Of a DNA stretch of 17,810 nucleotides, positions 1 through 7,507 are shown piece by piece. The position numbers and the translations under genes are program-made. The notes beneath the pieces were generated by a model. That model saw only the letters and a list, made by a program, of their open reading frames with translations. It did not search any database and had not been told where the DNA came from. Numbering within the stretch: the stretch's first letter is position 1; each line of letters begins with the position of its first letter. Location: assembly GCA_964512385.1 (NCBI GenBank), contig CAZEHZ010000044.1:1-17810 (forward strand). The letters are read 5' to 3'. This DNA comes from CALXXL01 sp964512385 (lineage in GTDB: Bacteria > Verrucomicrobiota > Lentisphaeria > Victivallales > Victivallaceae).

Positions 1-36
1 CTTTTGATAATGTCAAATAAAAAATCTTAAATTTTG

Positions 37-94
37 TAAAAAAAATAAAAATATTGAAAAAAGTACTTGACTATATTGAAAATACGGTTATTTT
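37..94 (+). promoter_or_regulatory. Putative sigma70-type promoter with upstream A-tracts for the decarboxylase operon
   Basis: A -35-like TTGACT lies at 67-72 and a -10-like TATTTT at 89-94, separated by 16 nt. Positions 37-62 just upstream are almost all A and T with phased A-runs, which resembles an UP element. This is the best promoter-like match in the AT-rich leader, and transcription would begin near 101. That would leave about 130 nt of untranslated leader before the likely start codon at 233. The call rests on consensus resemblance only, and other sigma factors or start points are possible. Confidence 0.45.
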
Positions 95-154
95 GATAGT
101 GGAGAAGAGAAAATTGTAAGATTCGGCTACTGTATCACATGTGGGCGAATTGTG

Positions 155-186
155 TCTGATTTTTTGCCGGAGAACGAAAAATCAGA
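155..186 (+). promoter_or_regulatory. Strong hairpin in the 5' leader of the decarboxylase operon
   Basis: Positions 155-166 (TCTGATTTTTTG) pair with 175-186 (CGAAAAATCAGA). The stem has 12 bp, one of them a T-G wobble, and an 8-nt loop CCGGAGAA. It lies between the putative promoter and the ribosome-binding site, so it would be in the mRNA leader. It is not followed by a T-run on the plus strand, so it does not look like a standard intrinsic terminator. It could be a folding element that controls translation or mRNA stability. A function as a sensor of acid or temperature is only a guess. Confidence 0.5.
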
Positions 187-202
187 TTACGCCCCGCTGT
201 GG

Positions 203-225
203 CCGGAGCAATTATTCCGGAGGAG
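203..225 (+). promoter_or_regulatory. Ribosome-binding site of the decarboxylase, overlapped by a small hairpin
   Basis: GGAGGAG at 219-225 is a near-perfect Shine-Dalgarno sequence, 7 nt before ATG 233. It decides the start of the decarboxylase. Positions 203-208 (CCGGAG) can pair with 215-220 (TTCCGG) around a 6-nt loop, with one G-T wobble. This would tie up the first two bases of the Shine-Dalgarno sequence. The pairing is short and its effect is unproven. Confidence 0.55.
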
Positions 226-232
226 TTTTATT

Positions 233-2548
233 ATGATGAATTATGAACGCAAACAATGGCCAGTGTTGCTGGTGTCGCAGGAAATCAACCGACCGGGCGA
301 TGACGCTTTCCGGCTGGACGAACTGGTGGATGAACTGACCGGCGCACAGGAATGCACGGTGATGCCATCATTGACTTATGAAGACGCTTTGGAGATTTTT
401 GAAAGCCGGGCCGACTTTGGCGCAATCTTGCTGGACTGGGATCTGCCAACTGAAAGCCATGCCGAAAAAATGTTGCCGCATACTTTACTGGCCAAAATGC
501 GCAAACGCAATCGCACAATTCCAATACTGCTTTTGACCGACAAACTGGAAACCGAAAAAATTCCGGTGGAAGCTCTGGCTATGATTAACGGGTGTTTGTG
601 GAAAACCGCCGATACCGTTAGTTTTCTGGCCGGCAGAATTGCCGAACATCTGGATGAATATGTGGCTCAGGTTTATCCGCAATTCTTCGGCGAGCTGGTG
701 GAATACAGCCATAAATACAAATATGCCTGGCATACTCCGGGACATTTAGGCGGGCAGGGATTCCTGCGGGCGCCGGCGGGGGTGGCTATGTATAAGTTCT
801 TTGGCGAAAATACGTTCCGTGCCGACTTATCTATTTCGGTTCCGGAATTGGGGTCGCTGCTGGATCACTCCGGAGTAACCGGTGATGCGGAAAATAACTC
901 CGCCAAGGCGTTTGGTGCGGATATGACTTTTTATGTGTTAAACGGCACCAGCACCGTGAATCAGATTATCTGGCATAGTCAGGTACTGCCCGGCGATTTG
1001 GCTCTAGTGGACCGGAATTGCCATAAGTCGTTAAACTACGCCATGGTTATAACCGGGGCAACTCCGATGTATATGATTCCAAGGCGTAATAAACGGGGCA
1101 TTATCGGGCCGGTGCGGTTGGAAGAATTTTCCAAAAACAGTATTCAGAAAAAAATTCATAACTCCAAACTGCTGGATGACAATGCTAAAAAATGCAAAGT
1201 GAAAATGTCCGCCCTGACCAATTCCACCTATGACGGCATTTGTTATAATGTACGCCGTATTAAAGATATACTGGAAGATAATGTGGAGTTTATGCACTTT
1301 GATGAAGCATGGTACGCCTATGCCAAATTTAATCCGATTTATGATGGCTTTTATGGTATGGCCTCCGGTGCAGTTAAGCCGAAAGACCCGCCGATTTTCT
1401 GTTCTCAGTCCACGCACAAATTATTGACCGCATTTTCGCAGGCCTCCATGCTGCATATTAAACAGGGCGGCACTACCAAAATTAACCGTGACGAATTTAA
1501 CGAAGCGTATATGATGCACGGTTCAACTTCGCCGCAATACAGCATGATTGCATCGCTGGATGTGGCCACTAAAATGATGCAGGACTCCGGCGAAGTGATT
1601 ATTGGCGACATTATTCATGAAGCCGTGCAGTTGCGTAAAAAGACCGCTCAGATTGCCAATGATTATATGAATAAAAATGACTGGTTCTTTGATTTGTGGC
1701 AGCCGCGCAAAGTTTTGTATAATAAAAAATATGTGGATTTTTATGCGGCTCCGACTGAATATTTGGCGACTAACCGGGCGCCGTGGCTGCTCTGTAAAGA
1801 GAACAACTGGCACGATTTTGCCGATATTGAAGACGAATATGTGATGCTTGACCCCATAAAACTTACCTTTACTACTCCGGGTATTGACCCATTGGGCAAA
1901 ATGACCGAACGTGGCATTCCGGCCAGTATTGTAAGTAATTACTTAATTAAGCATAACATCGTCTGCGAAAAGACCGACTACTACTCATTTTTGATGCTGA
2001 ACTCACTGGGTACGACCAGAGCCAAACAGGGTACTTTGCTGGCGGCGCTGCTGAAGTTTAAGCAGGATTACGACTCCAATGTAATGCTGGAAGAGGTTTT
2101 CCCGGAAATCGTGGAACTCTGCCAGGCAAAATATGCCAAACAAACCTTAAAAGAACATTGTTTGGAAATGCACAAGTATATTCGTACTCATGCCTTGCTG
2201 GATAAAATGCAGTTGGCTTTTGAAGTCATTCCAGACCAGGCCATGGCGCCTTGCGACGCCTTTAAAAAGGTGGTGGCTAAAGAGGTGGAATATGTGTTCT
2301 TAGACAAAATGACCGATCGGATTCCGGCGGTTATGATGGTTCCTTATCCGCCGGGAATTCCAATTGTAATGGGCGGCGAAATTCTTAATGCGAAAGCCAA
2401 ACCGATTTTGGATTACCTGCGCGCCAGACAGTCTTTTGAAAACGAATTCCCCGGCTACGAAGGCGATATTCATGGCGTGGAACGGGAAAACGTAAACAAT
2501 CAGGCGGCGTTTAAAACCCTGTGTATCAAGAAAGGGGCGGACAAATGA
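233..2548 (+). CDS. Acid-stress-type Orn/Lys/Arg decarboxylase (PLP-dependent, fold type I)
   Basis: A cytoplasmic PLP enzyme of the large inducible Orn/Lys/Arg decarboxylase family. It removes CO2 from a basic amino acid and consumes a proton, giving a polyamine (cadaverine, agmatine or putrescine). The first ~130 residues form the receiver-like 'wing' domain of this family. The PLP-binding core carries WHTPGH, the RNCHKS motif, FDEAW, and STHKLL with the Schiff-base lysine at residue 396 counted from ATG 233. VPYPPGIP lies in the C-terminal part. At 771 residues it is close to family length (about 710-755). The frame is open from GTG 152, but GGAGGAG 7 nt upstream makes ATG 233 the likely start. 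The motifs remind me of pseudomonad LdcA-type lysine decarboxylases as much as of AdiA, so lysine versus arginine is unresolved. The stop overlaps the antiporter start as ATGA, which indicates co-translation. Confidence 0.93.
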   Translation: MMNYERKQWPVLLVSQEINRPGDDAFRLDELVDELTGAQECTVMPSLTYEDALEIFESRADFGAILLDWDLPTESHAEKMLPHTLLAKMRKRNRTIPILLLTDKLETEKIPVEALAMINGCLWKTADTVSFLAGRIAEHLDEYVAQVYPQFFGELVEYSHKYKYAWHTPGHLGGQGFLRAPAGVAMYKFFGENTFRADLSISVPELGSLLDHSGVTGDAENNSAKAFGADMTFYVLNGTSTVNQIIWHSQVLPGDLALVDRNCHKSLNYAMVITGATPMYMIPRRNKRGIIGPVRLEEFSKNSIQKKIHNSKLLDDNAKKCKVKMSALTNSTYDGICYNVRRIKDILEDNVEFMHFDEAWYAYAKFNPIYDGFYGMASGAVKPKDPPIFCSQSTHKLLTAFSQASMLHIKQGGTTKINRDEFNEAYMMHGSTSPQYSMIASLDVATKMMQDSGEVIIGDIIHEAVQLRKKTAQIANDYMNKNDWFFDLWQPRKVLYNKKYVDFYAAPTEYLATNRAPWLLCKENNWHDFADIEDEYVMLDPIKLTFTTPGIDPLGKMTERGIPASIVSNYLIKHNIVCEKTDYYSFLMLNSLGTTRAKQGTLLAALLKFKQDYDSNVMLEEVFPEIVELCQAKYAKQTLKEHCLEMHKYIRTHALLDKMQLAFEVIPDQAMAPCDAFKKVVAKEVEYVFLDKMTDRIPAVMMVPYPPGIPIVMGGEILNAKAKPILDYLRARQSFENEFPGYEGDIHGVERENVNNQAAFKTLCIKKGADK

Positions 2549-4005
2549 GCAACAGTGTAAATAACAGTTCTGCGGCGGCCAAGACTCCGGCCGCTCCGGG
2601 TCTGCTGAAAAGCGGCGGCATTAAGATTGGCACTCTGGCGTTAATGAACGTGGCGGCGGTGCTGTCTTTACGAAATCTGCCGACCGAGGCGGAGTATGGA
2701 TATGGCATCATTTTCTATATTATCGTGGCCTCCATCTGCTTTTTTCTGCCGTCGGCGTTGGTCTCGGCAGAACTGGCCAGCGGCTGGCCGCAGGACGGCG
2801 GTGTGTATTTGTGGGTGAAAGAGGCTTTCGGCCCCAAATGGGGATTTGTGGCAATTTTTATGCAGTGGGTGGAAAATTTGCCCTGGTTTCCGGCGGTTTT
2901 AACCTTTGTGGGCAGTGCAATCGCCTATGTGTTTAAGCCGGAGTTGGCCAATAACAAAATTTTTATATTTGTTACTATTCAGGTACTGCTTTGGCTATCC
3001 ACTTATCTGAACTTTCAGGACTTAAAAGTGTCGGCCTTCCTCAGCAGTTCCGGGGCGTTGCTGGGTACGTTGATACCGGGCGTGCTGATTATTGTTATGG
3101 CCGGAGTGTTTCTGGTGGACAATCAGCCGGCGATTAAGTTTACGGCCGACTCGTTACTGCCGGAGCTGAACAACTGGAATCAGTGGATGCTGCTGGCGGG
3201 CATGATGGTGGCGATTTCCGGTATGGAAATGTCTGCCGTGCATGTAAGAGAGGTGGACAACCCGGCGAAGAACTTCCCGAAAGCGATTTTTATCGCCTGT
3301 ATCTTCATTATCGGTTTAAGTATTGCCGGTGCGTTGGCGGTGGCGTTGATTGTACCGCCGAACGCTTTGAGTTTAGCCTCCGGCGTGTGTGAAGCATTCG
3401 ATAAAATTTTTGAAATTCTGCACATTAAATGGATGACTCCAATCTCCTGTTTCCTGCTGGCCTACGGTGCGTTGACCATGGTGGTAACTTGGGTGCTGGC
3501 GCCGTCTAAAGGGGTGCTGCAGGTGGCGCAGGAAGGGTATTTGCCCAAGTATTGGCAGAAACGCAATAAGAACGGTATGCCGGTAAGAATTCTGGTTTTG
3601 CAGGGTGCATTATCGTCTTTATTGTCCACTGTGGTATTGTTTATGCCTACCATCAGCGGAGCATTCTGGGTAATGTCGGCATTAACGGCGCAGTTATACA
3701 TGGTGATGTATATGTTCATGTTTGCGGCGGCGATTAAGTTGCGTTACTCTCAACCGAATGTAAAAAGATCGTATCAGATTCCGTGGGGAAAACCGGGGAT
3801 TTGGGTAGTGTCCGGCATTGCATTTTTAACCTCTTTGCTGGCTATTCTTACCGGATTTATTCCTACCGGCAACGTTATGGCCAAGGGTGCCGGAGCCATT
3901 GCCATGTATATCGGCTTCCTGTTGCTGGGTATGCTGGTGTTTATGGCCATTCCGGTTATTCTGCACCACTTCTATCATCCGGTAACTGAAGCAACTAAAA
4001 AGTAG
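2545..4005 (+). CDS. GadC-like APC-family amino-acid antiporter
   Basis: Inner-membrane transporter of 486 residues with about twelve hydrophobic segments, of the amino acid-polyamine-organocation (APC) family. Diagnostic stretches are SLRNLP in the first membrane helix (residues 41-46), ELASGWPQDGG (76-86) and HVREVDNPAKNFP (233-245). These recall GadC-type glutamate/GABA antiporters more than AdiC or CadB. Next to a basic amino-acid decarboxylase it most likely exchanges the substrate outside for the polyamine inside, exporting the consumed proton; this is inferred from context. AAAGGGG at 2531-2537 supports ATG 2545; an in-frame GTG at 2521 would lie inside the upstream gene. The N-terminal ~28 residues are Ala/Ser/Pro-rich and probably cytoplasmic. 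The tail after the last membrane segment is only ~12 residues, so the C-terminal plug known from E. coli GadC is absent. Confidence 0.88.
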   Translation: MSNSVNNSSAAAKTPAAPGLLKSGGIKIGTLALMNVAAVLSLRNLPTEAEYGYGIIFYIIVASICFFLPSALVSAELASGWPQDGGVYLWVKEAFGPKWGFVAIFMQWVENLPWFPAVLTFVGSAIAYVFKPELANNKIFIFVTIQVLLWLSTYLNFQDLKVSAFLSSSGALLGTLIPGVLIIVMAGVFLVDNQPAIKFTADSLLPELNNWNQWMLLAGMMVAISGMEMSAVHVREVDNPAKNFPKAIFIACIFIIGLSIAGALAVALIVPPNALSLASGVCEAFDKIFEILHIKWMTPISCFLLAYGALTMVVTWVLAPSKGVLQVAQEGYLPKYWQKRNKNGMPVRILVLQGALSSLLSTVVLFMPTISGAFWVMSALTAQLYMVMYMFMFAAAIKLRYSQPNVKRSYQIPWGKPGIWVVSGIAFLTSLLAILTGFIPTGNVMAKGAGAIAMYIGFLLLGMLVFMAIPVILHHFYHPVTEATKK

Positions 4006-4012
4006 CCCGATT

Positions 4013-5290
4013 ATGCGGAAAACAGCGAAAAATCTAATTGGTTTAACGCTGCTTACCGGAGTAACCGCCGGAGTCCTGTCCTTAGGATTCCGGCTGTTGC
4101 TGACGGTGGCTGAGCAGTTGTTAGAGCGATTTTTAGCGTGGGACTGCTGGCGGGGATGGATAATGATTACCGCCTTTGCCGGCGGCATTATTTTAACCTA
4201 TATAATTGCAGTATTAGTAAAGTGGAATCCATCACTTTCCGGCGGCGGCATACCGCACATGATTTGCGTGTATCGCTTAAACCATGAGAGTTGCTGGTGG
4301 AAGAATGTGATTGGTAATTTAGCGGGGTGTACGCTGGCGTTGCTGGGCGGCGAGTCGGTGGGGCATATTTCACCGGTGATTCAACTGGCGGCGTCGTGCG
4401 GAAAAGGGGTGGCGTTCTTTTTCCATAAATCACGCTCAATCGCCCGGCATTTAATGTTGTTCGGGGCGGCGGCGGGATTTACGGCGGCGTTTTCGGCACC
4501 GATATGTGGAGTGTTGTTTCCCTCTACCGAAGTGCATAAAAAGTGGTCGTGGCCGATTATTGCATTGTCTTTATTGGCGGCGGTGCCGGCCTATTTATTC
4601 AGTACGTTTATTTTTGGCTTCCGGCCGTTTTTTGAATATAAAATTCCGGTGGGGAATGACTGGAAAGTCTGGCTGGCGGTGTTGGCCTTTGCCTTGATTA
4701 CCGCATGGTGCGGAATGTGTTACAACTATGCGTTAATGAAAATCCAATATTTGTATGATGGGTGGAGTAAACATGTACCGCTGTTTTTCCGCATCGGCAG
4801 CGGATTTTTTATCGCTTGGCTGTTGGCGTTTTATATGCCAACGTTATTAGGCGGCGGGAATTATCTTTTGCCCATGTTGTTTGGCGACAATCCGGGGGCG
4901 GCGGTGTTGTTATGGATACTGGGGATAAAGTTTGTGTTCAGTTTAATCTCGCCGGCCAGCGGCGTACCGGGCGGCTTAATGTTCCCAATCATGATTCTCG
5001 GCGGGTTGCTGGGCAAGTTTTTTGCGGTGGGACTGGTGGAATTGAATGTGTTGCCGGAAGCGTATATCGCTTCGTTCGTATTGTTCGGCATGACCGGCAT
5101 GTTTGTGGCCACCGTGCGGGACCCGTGGCTCGGCATGATTCTGCCTTTGGAACTTACGTGGATGCCGGATTTACTGCCGGCGGCGGTGATTATGAGTATG
5201 ATTTGCTGGAAGTTGCCGGATTATTGCGGTTCAACACCGATTTACGAGGCGTTGGCAAAGCGAATTTTCCAGAAAGATGAATTGCAATAA
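4013..5290 (+). CDS. CLC-family chloride channel/transporter lacking the gating glutamate
   Basis: Inner-membrane anion protein of the CLC family, 425 residues, without a C-terminal CBS domain. Landmarks line up with E. coli ClC-ec1: GGGIP at 77-81 (for GSGIP), GHISP at 117-121 (for GREGP), TEV at 172-174 with the internal proton glutamate (E203) kept as E173, GLMFP at 321-325 (for GIFAP), and PIY with the pore tyrosine (Y445) kept as Y411. The external gating glutamate (E148) is isoleucine 119, codon ATT at 4367-4369, and the central serine S107 is glycine 78. In ClC-ec1, neutralising E148 abolishes proton coupling, so this protein may be a passive chloride path. It begins 7 nt after the antiporter stop with no clear Shine-Dalgarno, so it is probably coupled to it. 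ClC proteins support acid resistance in E. coli as electrical shunts, which fits this operon. Confidence 0.9.
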   Translation: MRKTAKNLIGLTLLTGVTAGVLSLGFRLLLTVAEQLLERFLAWDCWRGWIMITAFAGGIILTYIIAVLVKWNPSLSGGGIPHMICVYRLNHESCWWKNVIGNLAGCTLALLGGESVGHISPVIQLAASCGKGVAFFFHKSRSIARHLMLFGAAAGFTAAFSAPICGVLFPSTEVHKKWSWPIIALSLLAAVPAYLFSTFIFGFRPFFEYKIPVGNDWKVWLAVLAFALITAWCGMCYNYALMKIQYLYDGWSKHVPLFFRIGSGFFIAWLLAFYMPTLLGGGNYLLPMLFGDNPGAAVLLWILGIKFVFSLISPASGVPGGLMFPIMILGGLLGKFFAVGLVELNVLPEAYIASFVLFGMTGMFVATVRDPWLGMILPLELTWMPDLLPAAVIMSMICWKLPDYCGSTPIYEALAKRIFQKDELQ

Positions 5291-5309
5291 CTATAATCCG
5301 TGTTATATT
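5282..5309 (+). promoter_or_regulatory. folE: Possible promoter for the folE operon
   Basis: TTGCAA at 5282-5287 and TATATT at 5304-5309 with a 16-nt spacer resemble a sigma70 promoter (4/6 and 5/6 matches). The -35 overlaps the last codons of the CLC gene. The surrounding 66-nt gap is very AT-rich, so chance matches are likely. No terminator-like hairpin with a T-run was seen after the CLC gene, so read-through from region 1 remains possible. Confidence 0.35.
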
Positions 5310-5356
5310 AACCATGTGCTTTTATATTAATAATAAGATAACAGGTTTATATAACA
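5301..5356 (+). repeat. 13-bp inverted repeat directly upstream of folE (operator-like)
   Basis: TGTTATATTAACC at 5301-5313 and GGTTTATATAACA at 5344-5356 are inverted copies with one mismatch in 13, separated by 30 nt. The right arm ends at the base before the folE ATG and replaces a normal Shine-Dalgarno. The left arm overlaps the putative -10 box. A further direct copy of TTATATTAA (5303-5311) occurs 19 bp on, at 5322-5330. This could be a repressor operator or a long-loop RNA hairpin at the translation start. The AT richness lowers the significance. Confidence 0.45.
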
Positions 5357-5908
5357 ATGGATATTCAGAAGTCGATTACTCATATTCTTACTGAAATCGG
5401 AGAAGATCCTACTCGTGAAGGCTTGGTGGATACTCCGAAAAGAGTGGAAAAAAGTTTTGAATTTTTAACTCGCGGTTATAAACAGAATTTAACCGCCGTG
5501 GTGAACGGAGCCATTTTCAGCAGCGACGCCGATGAAATGGTGATTGTGCGGGATATTGAATTTTTCAGCATGTGTGAACATCATATGTTGCCGTTTTTCG
5601 GTCGGGCGCATGTGGGATATATTCCGCAGGGTAAGATTATCGGCGTGAGCAAGATTGCCCGGATTGTGGACATGTTTGCCCGGCGGCTGCAGGTGCAGGA
5701 GAATCTGACTCAGCAGATTGCCGAGGCGATTATGGAGGTTTTGTCTCCGGAGGGCGTGGGCGTGGTGCTTACCGCCCGGCACATGTGTATGCAAATGCGC
5801 GGGGTGGAAAAACAGAATTCCGAGATGACAACCAGCAGTATGTTGGGTTCTTTCCGCCGTGAAGCCGAAACCAGAGCCGAATTTTTACAGCTTATTCAAT
5901 CGAAATGA
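5357..5908 (+). CDS. folE: GTP cyclohydrolase I
   Basis: Cytoplasmic zinc enzyme that converts GTP to 7,8-dihydroneopterin triphosphate, the first step of tetrahydrofolate (and pterin or queuosine-type) synthesis. The 183 residues cover the full catalytic core without the long N-terminal helix region of E. coli FolE. DPTREGL (18-24) with TPKRV (26-30) opens the domain. The zinc ligands C73 and H76 lie in CEHHMLPF, and C144 in RHMCMQMRGV. The motif IGVSKIAR (95-102) is also typical. The start at ATG 5357 has only a weak ribosome-binding site, and the sequence just before it is the arm of an inverted repeat. It is the first gene of the packed plus-strand operon and overlaps dtd by 4 nt (ATGA). 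Confidence 0.97.
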   Translation: MDIQKSITHILTEIGEDPTREGLVDTPKRVEKSFEFLTRGYKQNLTAVVNGAIFSSDADEMVIVRDIEFFSMCEHHMLPFFGRAHVGYIPQGKIIGVSKIARIVDMFARRLQVQENLTQQIAEAIMEVLSPEGVGVVLTARHMCMQMRGVEKQNSEMTTSSMLGSFRREAETRAEFLQLIQSK

Positions 5909-6348
5909 GAATATTAATTCAGCGTGTATCGGAGGCCTCGGTAACTATTGAACAGGTTACGGCGGGGCAAATCAACGTCGGCTTGCTGGTGCTGGTGGGG
6001 ATTACTCATACCGACACGGAAAAAGATGTGGATTTTTTGGTGGATAAATGCGTGAATTTACGCATTTTTGAAGACGAAAACGGCAAAATGAACCGCTCCG
6101 TTCAAGATATTGACGGCGAGTTACTGATTGTGTCGCAATTCACCTTATATGGCGATGCCTCGCATGGCCGCCGCCCCGGTTTTACCGACGCCGCCCGGCC
6201 GGAAACGGCCATTCCATTATATGAGTTATTTATCGAAAAATGCCGCCATTGGGTGAAAAATGTGCAAACCGGCCGGTTTGGGGCGGATATGAAAGTGGCA
6301 TTGCTTAATGACGGCCCGGTTACTCTAATGGTGGAGTCCCGCAAATGA
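5905..6348 (+). CDS. dtd: D-aminoacyl-tRNA deacylase
   Basis: Cytoplasmic proofreading enzyme that hydrolyses D-aminoacyl-tRNAs (and misacylated glycyl-tRNA), freeing the tRNA. The 147 residues match the family length of about 145. It begins with the typical MRILIQRVSEASV, carries the active-site SQFTLYGD at 77-84, and has the cross-subunit Gly-cisPro motif at NDGPVT (G137-P138). The ATG lies inside the folE stop region (ATGA), so translation is probably coupled; no strong Shine-Dalgarno is seen. The gene ends in another ATGA overlap with dxr. Confidence 0.97.
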   Translation: MRILIQRVSEASVTIEQVTAGQINVGLLVLVGITHTDTEKDVDFLVDKCVNLRIFEDENGKMNRSVQDIDGELLIVSQFTLYGDASHGRRPGFTDAARPETAIPLYELFIEKCRHWVKNVQTGRFGADMKVALLNDGPVTLMVESRK

Positions 6349-7484
6349 AAAAACTTAATGTGGTGGTGCTGGGTTCGACCGGATCAATCGGGAAAAATGC
6401 GGTAAAAATATTGCAGAATTACCCGGATAAATTCCAGGTGGCCGGCTTGGTGGCCAGGAATAATATTGCGTTGCTGGCCGAACAGGGCGAAGCGTTAAAG
6501 GCCGGCTGGATAATGTCCACCGACAAATTACAGCAGAAAAAATTACACACGGTTTCGCCGCGTGCCGCCGATGGCGACTTGACCGAATTGATTTGTGATG
6601 ACGCGGTGGATGTGGTGTTATGCGCCATTGTGGGAACCGCCGGACTGCCGCTGGTGCTGGCGGCGTTGGAACATGGTAAAAAAGTGGCACTGGCCAGTAA
6701 AGAGGTGCTGGTGATGGCCGGCGATCTGGTGATGGCACTGGCCAGAAACGGAAAAGGCAGTATTGTGCCGGTGGACAGCGAACATAGTGCAATTTTTCAA
6801 TGTCTGTACCAGCGTAGCCGGAACGAAGTGGAAAAGTTGATTTTAACGGCCTCCGGCGGAGCTTTCCGCAATTTTACGGCCGAAATGATTGCCAACGCCA
6901 CTTTAGAACAGGCTTTGGCGCACCCCACTTGGAATATGGGGCGCAAGGTTACCATTGACTCCGCTACGCTGATGAATAAGGCGCTGGAGTTTATAGAGGC
7001 CGGGTATCTGTTTGATTTTCCGGCGGACAAAATTACGGCGGTGATTCATCCGCAGTCAATTGTGCATTCTATGGTGGAGTTTTGCGACGGCAGTCTGGTG
7101 GCGCAGTTGTCTAATACCGACATGCGTTTTGCCATCGGGTACGGTTTAAGTTACCCGGAACGGCTGGACGGTAAGAGTTTGAAACGCCTGAAGTTTAATG
7201 AATTGGCGGCGTTGGAGTTTAAAGAAGTTGAGCGGAAAATTTATCCGTCGCTGGATTTTGCTGAGGCGGCGTTACGGGCGGGCGGTACTCTGCCCGCCGT
7301 GCTGAATGCGGCAAATGAGGTGGCGGTGGAAAAGTTTGCGGCCGGAAAAATTTCGGTTCCGCAGATTTGGCGAACGGTGGAAAAAACTATGCAGGCGCAT
7401 AACGTAATGCGTTTGGAGTCGGTGGAAACGGCGTTGGCGGCTGATGGCTGGGCCCGCAGTTTTGCCGGAGCTTTGAAATTTTAA
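6345..7484 (+). CDS. dxr: 1-deoxy-D-xylulose-5-phosphate reductoisomerase
   Basis: Cytoplasmic NADPH-dependent enzyme that converts DXP to 2-C-methyl-D-erythritol 4-phosphate, the first committed step of the MEP isoprenoid pathway. The 379 residues are of normal length. The NADPH-binding loop LGSTGSIGK lies at 9-17, and ASKEVLVMAG at 117-126. The metal-binding acids are D144 and E146 in PVDSEHSA and E215 in LMNKALE. Further motifs are LTASGGAFR (167-175), MGRKVTIDSATLMNKALE (198-215) and HPQSIVHSMVE (235-245). GGAG at 6333-6336, 8 nt before the ATG and inside dtd, serves as the ribosome-binding site. It lies directly before rseP, with ispG next, so two steps of the same pathway are co-transcribed. 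Confidence 0.97.
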   Translation: MKKLNVVVLGSTGSIGKNAVKILQNYPDKFQVAGLVARNNIALLAEQGEALKAGWIMSTDKLQQKKLHTVSPRAADGDLTELICDDAVDVVLCAIVGTAGLPLVLAALEHGKKVALASKEVLVMAGDLVMALARNGKGSIVPVDSEHSAIFQCLYQRSRNEVEKLILTASGGAFRNFTAEMIANATLEQALAHPTWNMGRKVTIDSATLMNKALEFIEAGYLFDFPADKITAVIHPQSIVHSMVEFCDGSLVAQLSNTDMRFAIGYGLSYPERLDGKSLKRLKFNELAALEFKEVERKIYPSLDFAEAALRAGGTLPAVLNAANEVAVEKFAAGKISVPQIWRTVEKTMQAHNVMRLESVETALAADGWARSFAGALKF

Positions 7485-7507
7485 CGAGTAAAGGAACTTA
7501 CTGATTT

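Noticed and set aside
2521..2544. GTG 2521 as the antiporter start
   Set aside because: ATG 2545 has a strong Shine-Dalgarno (AAAGGGG) at good spacing and forms the typical ATGA overlap.
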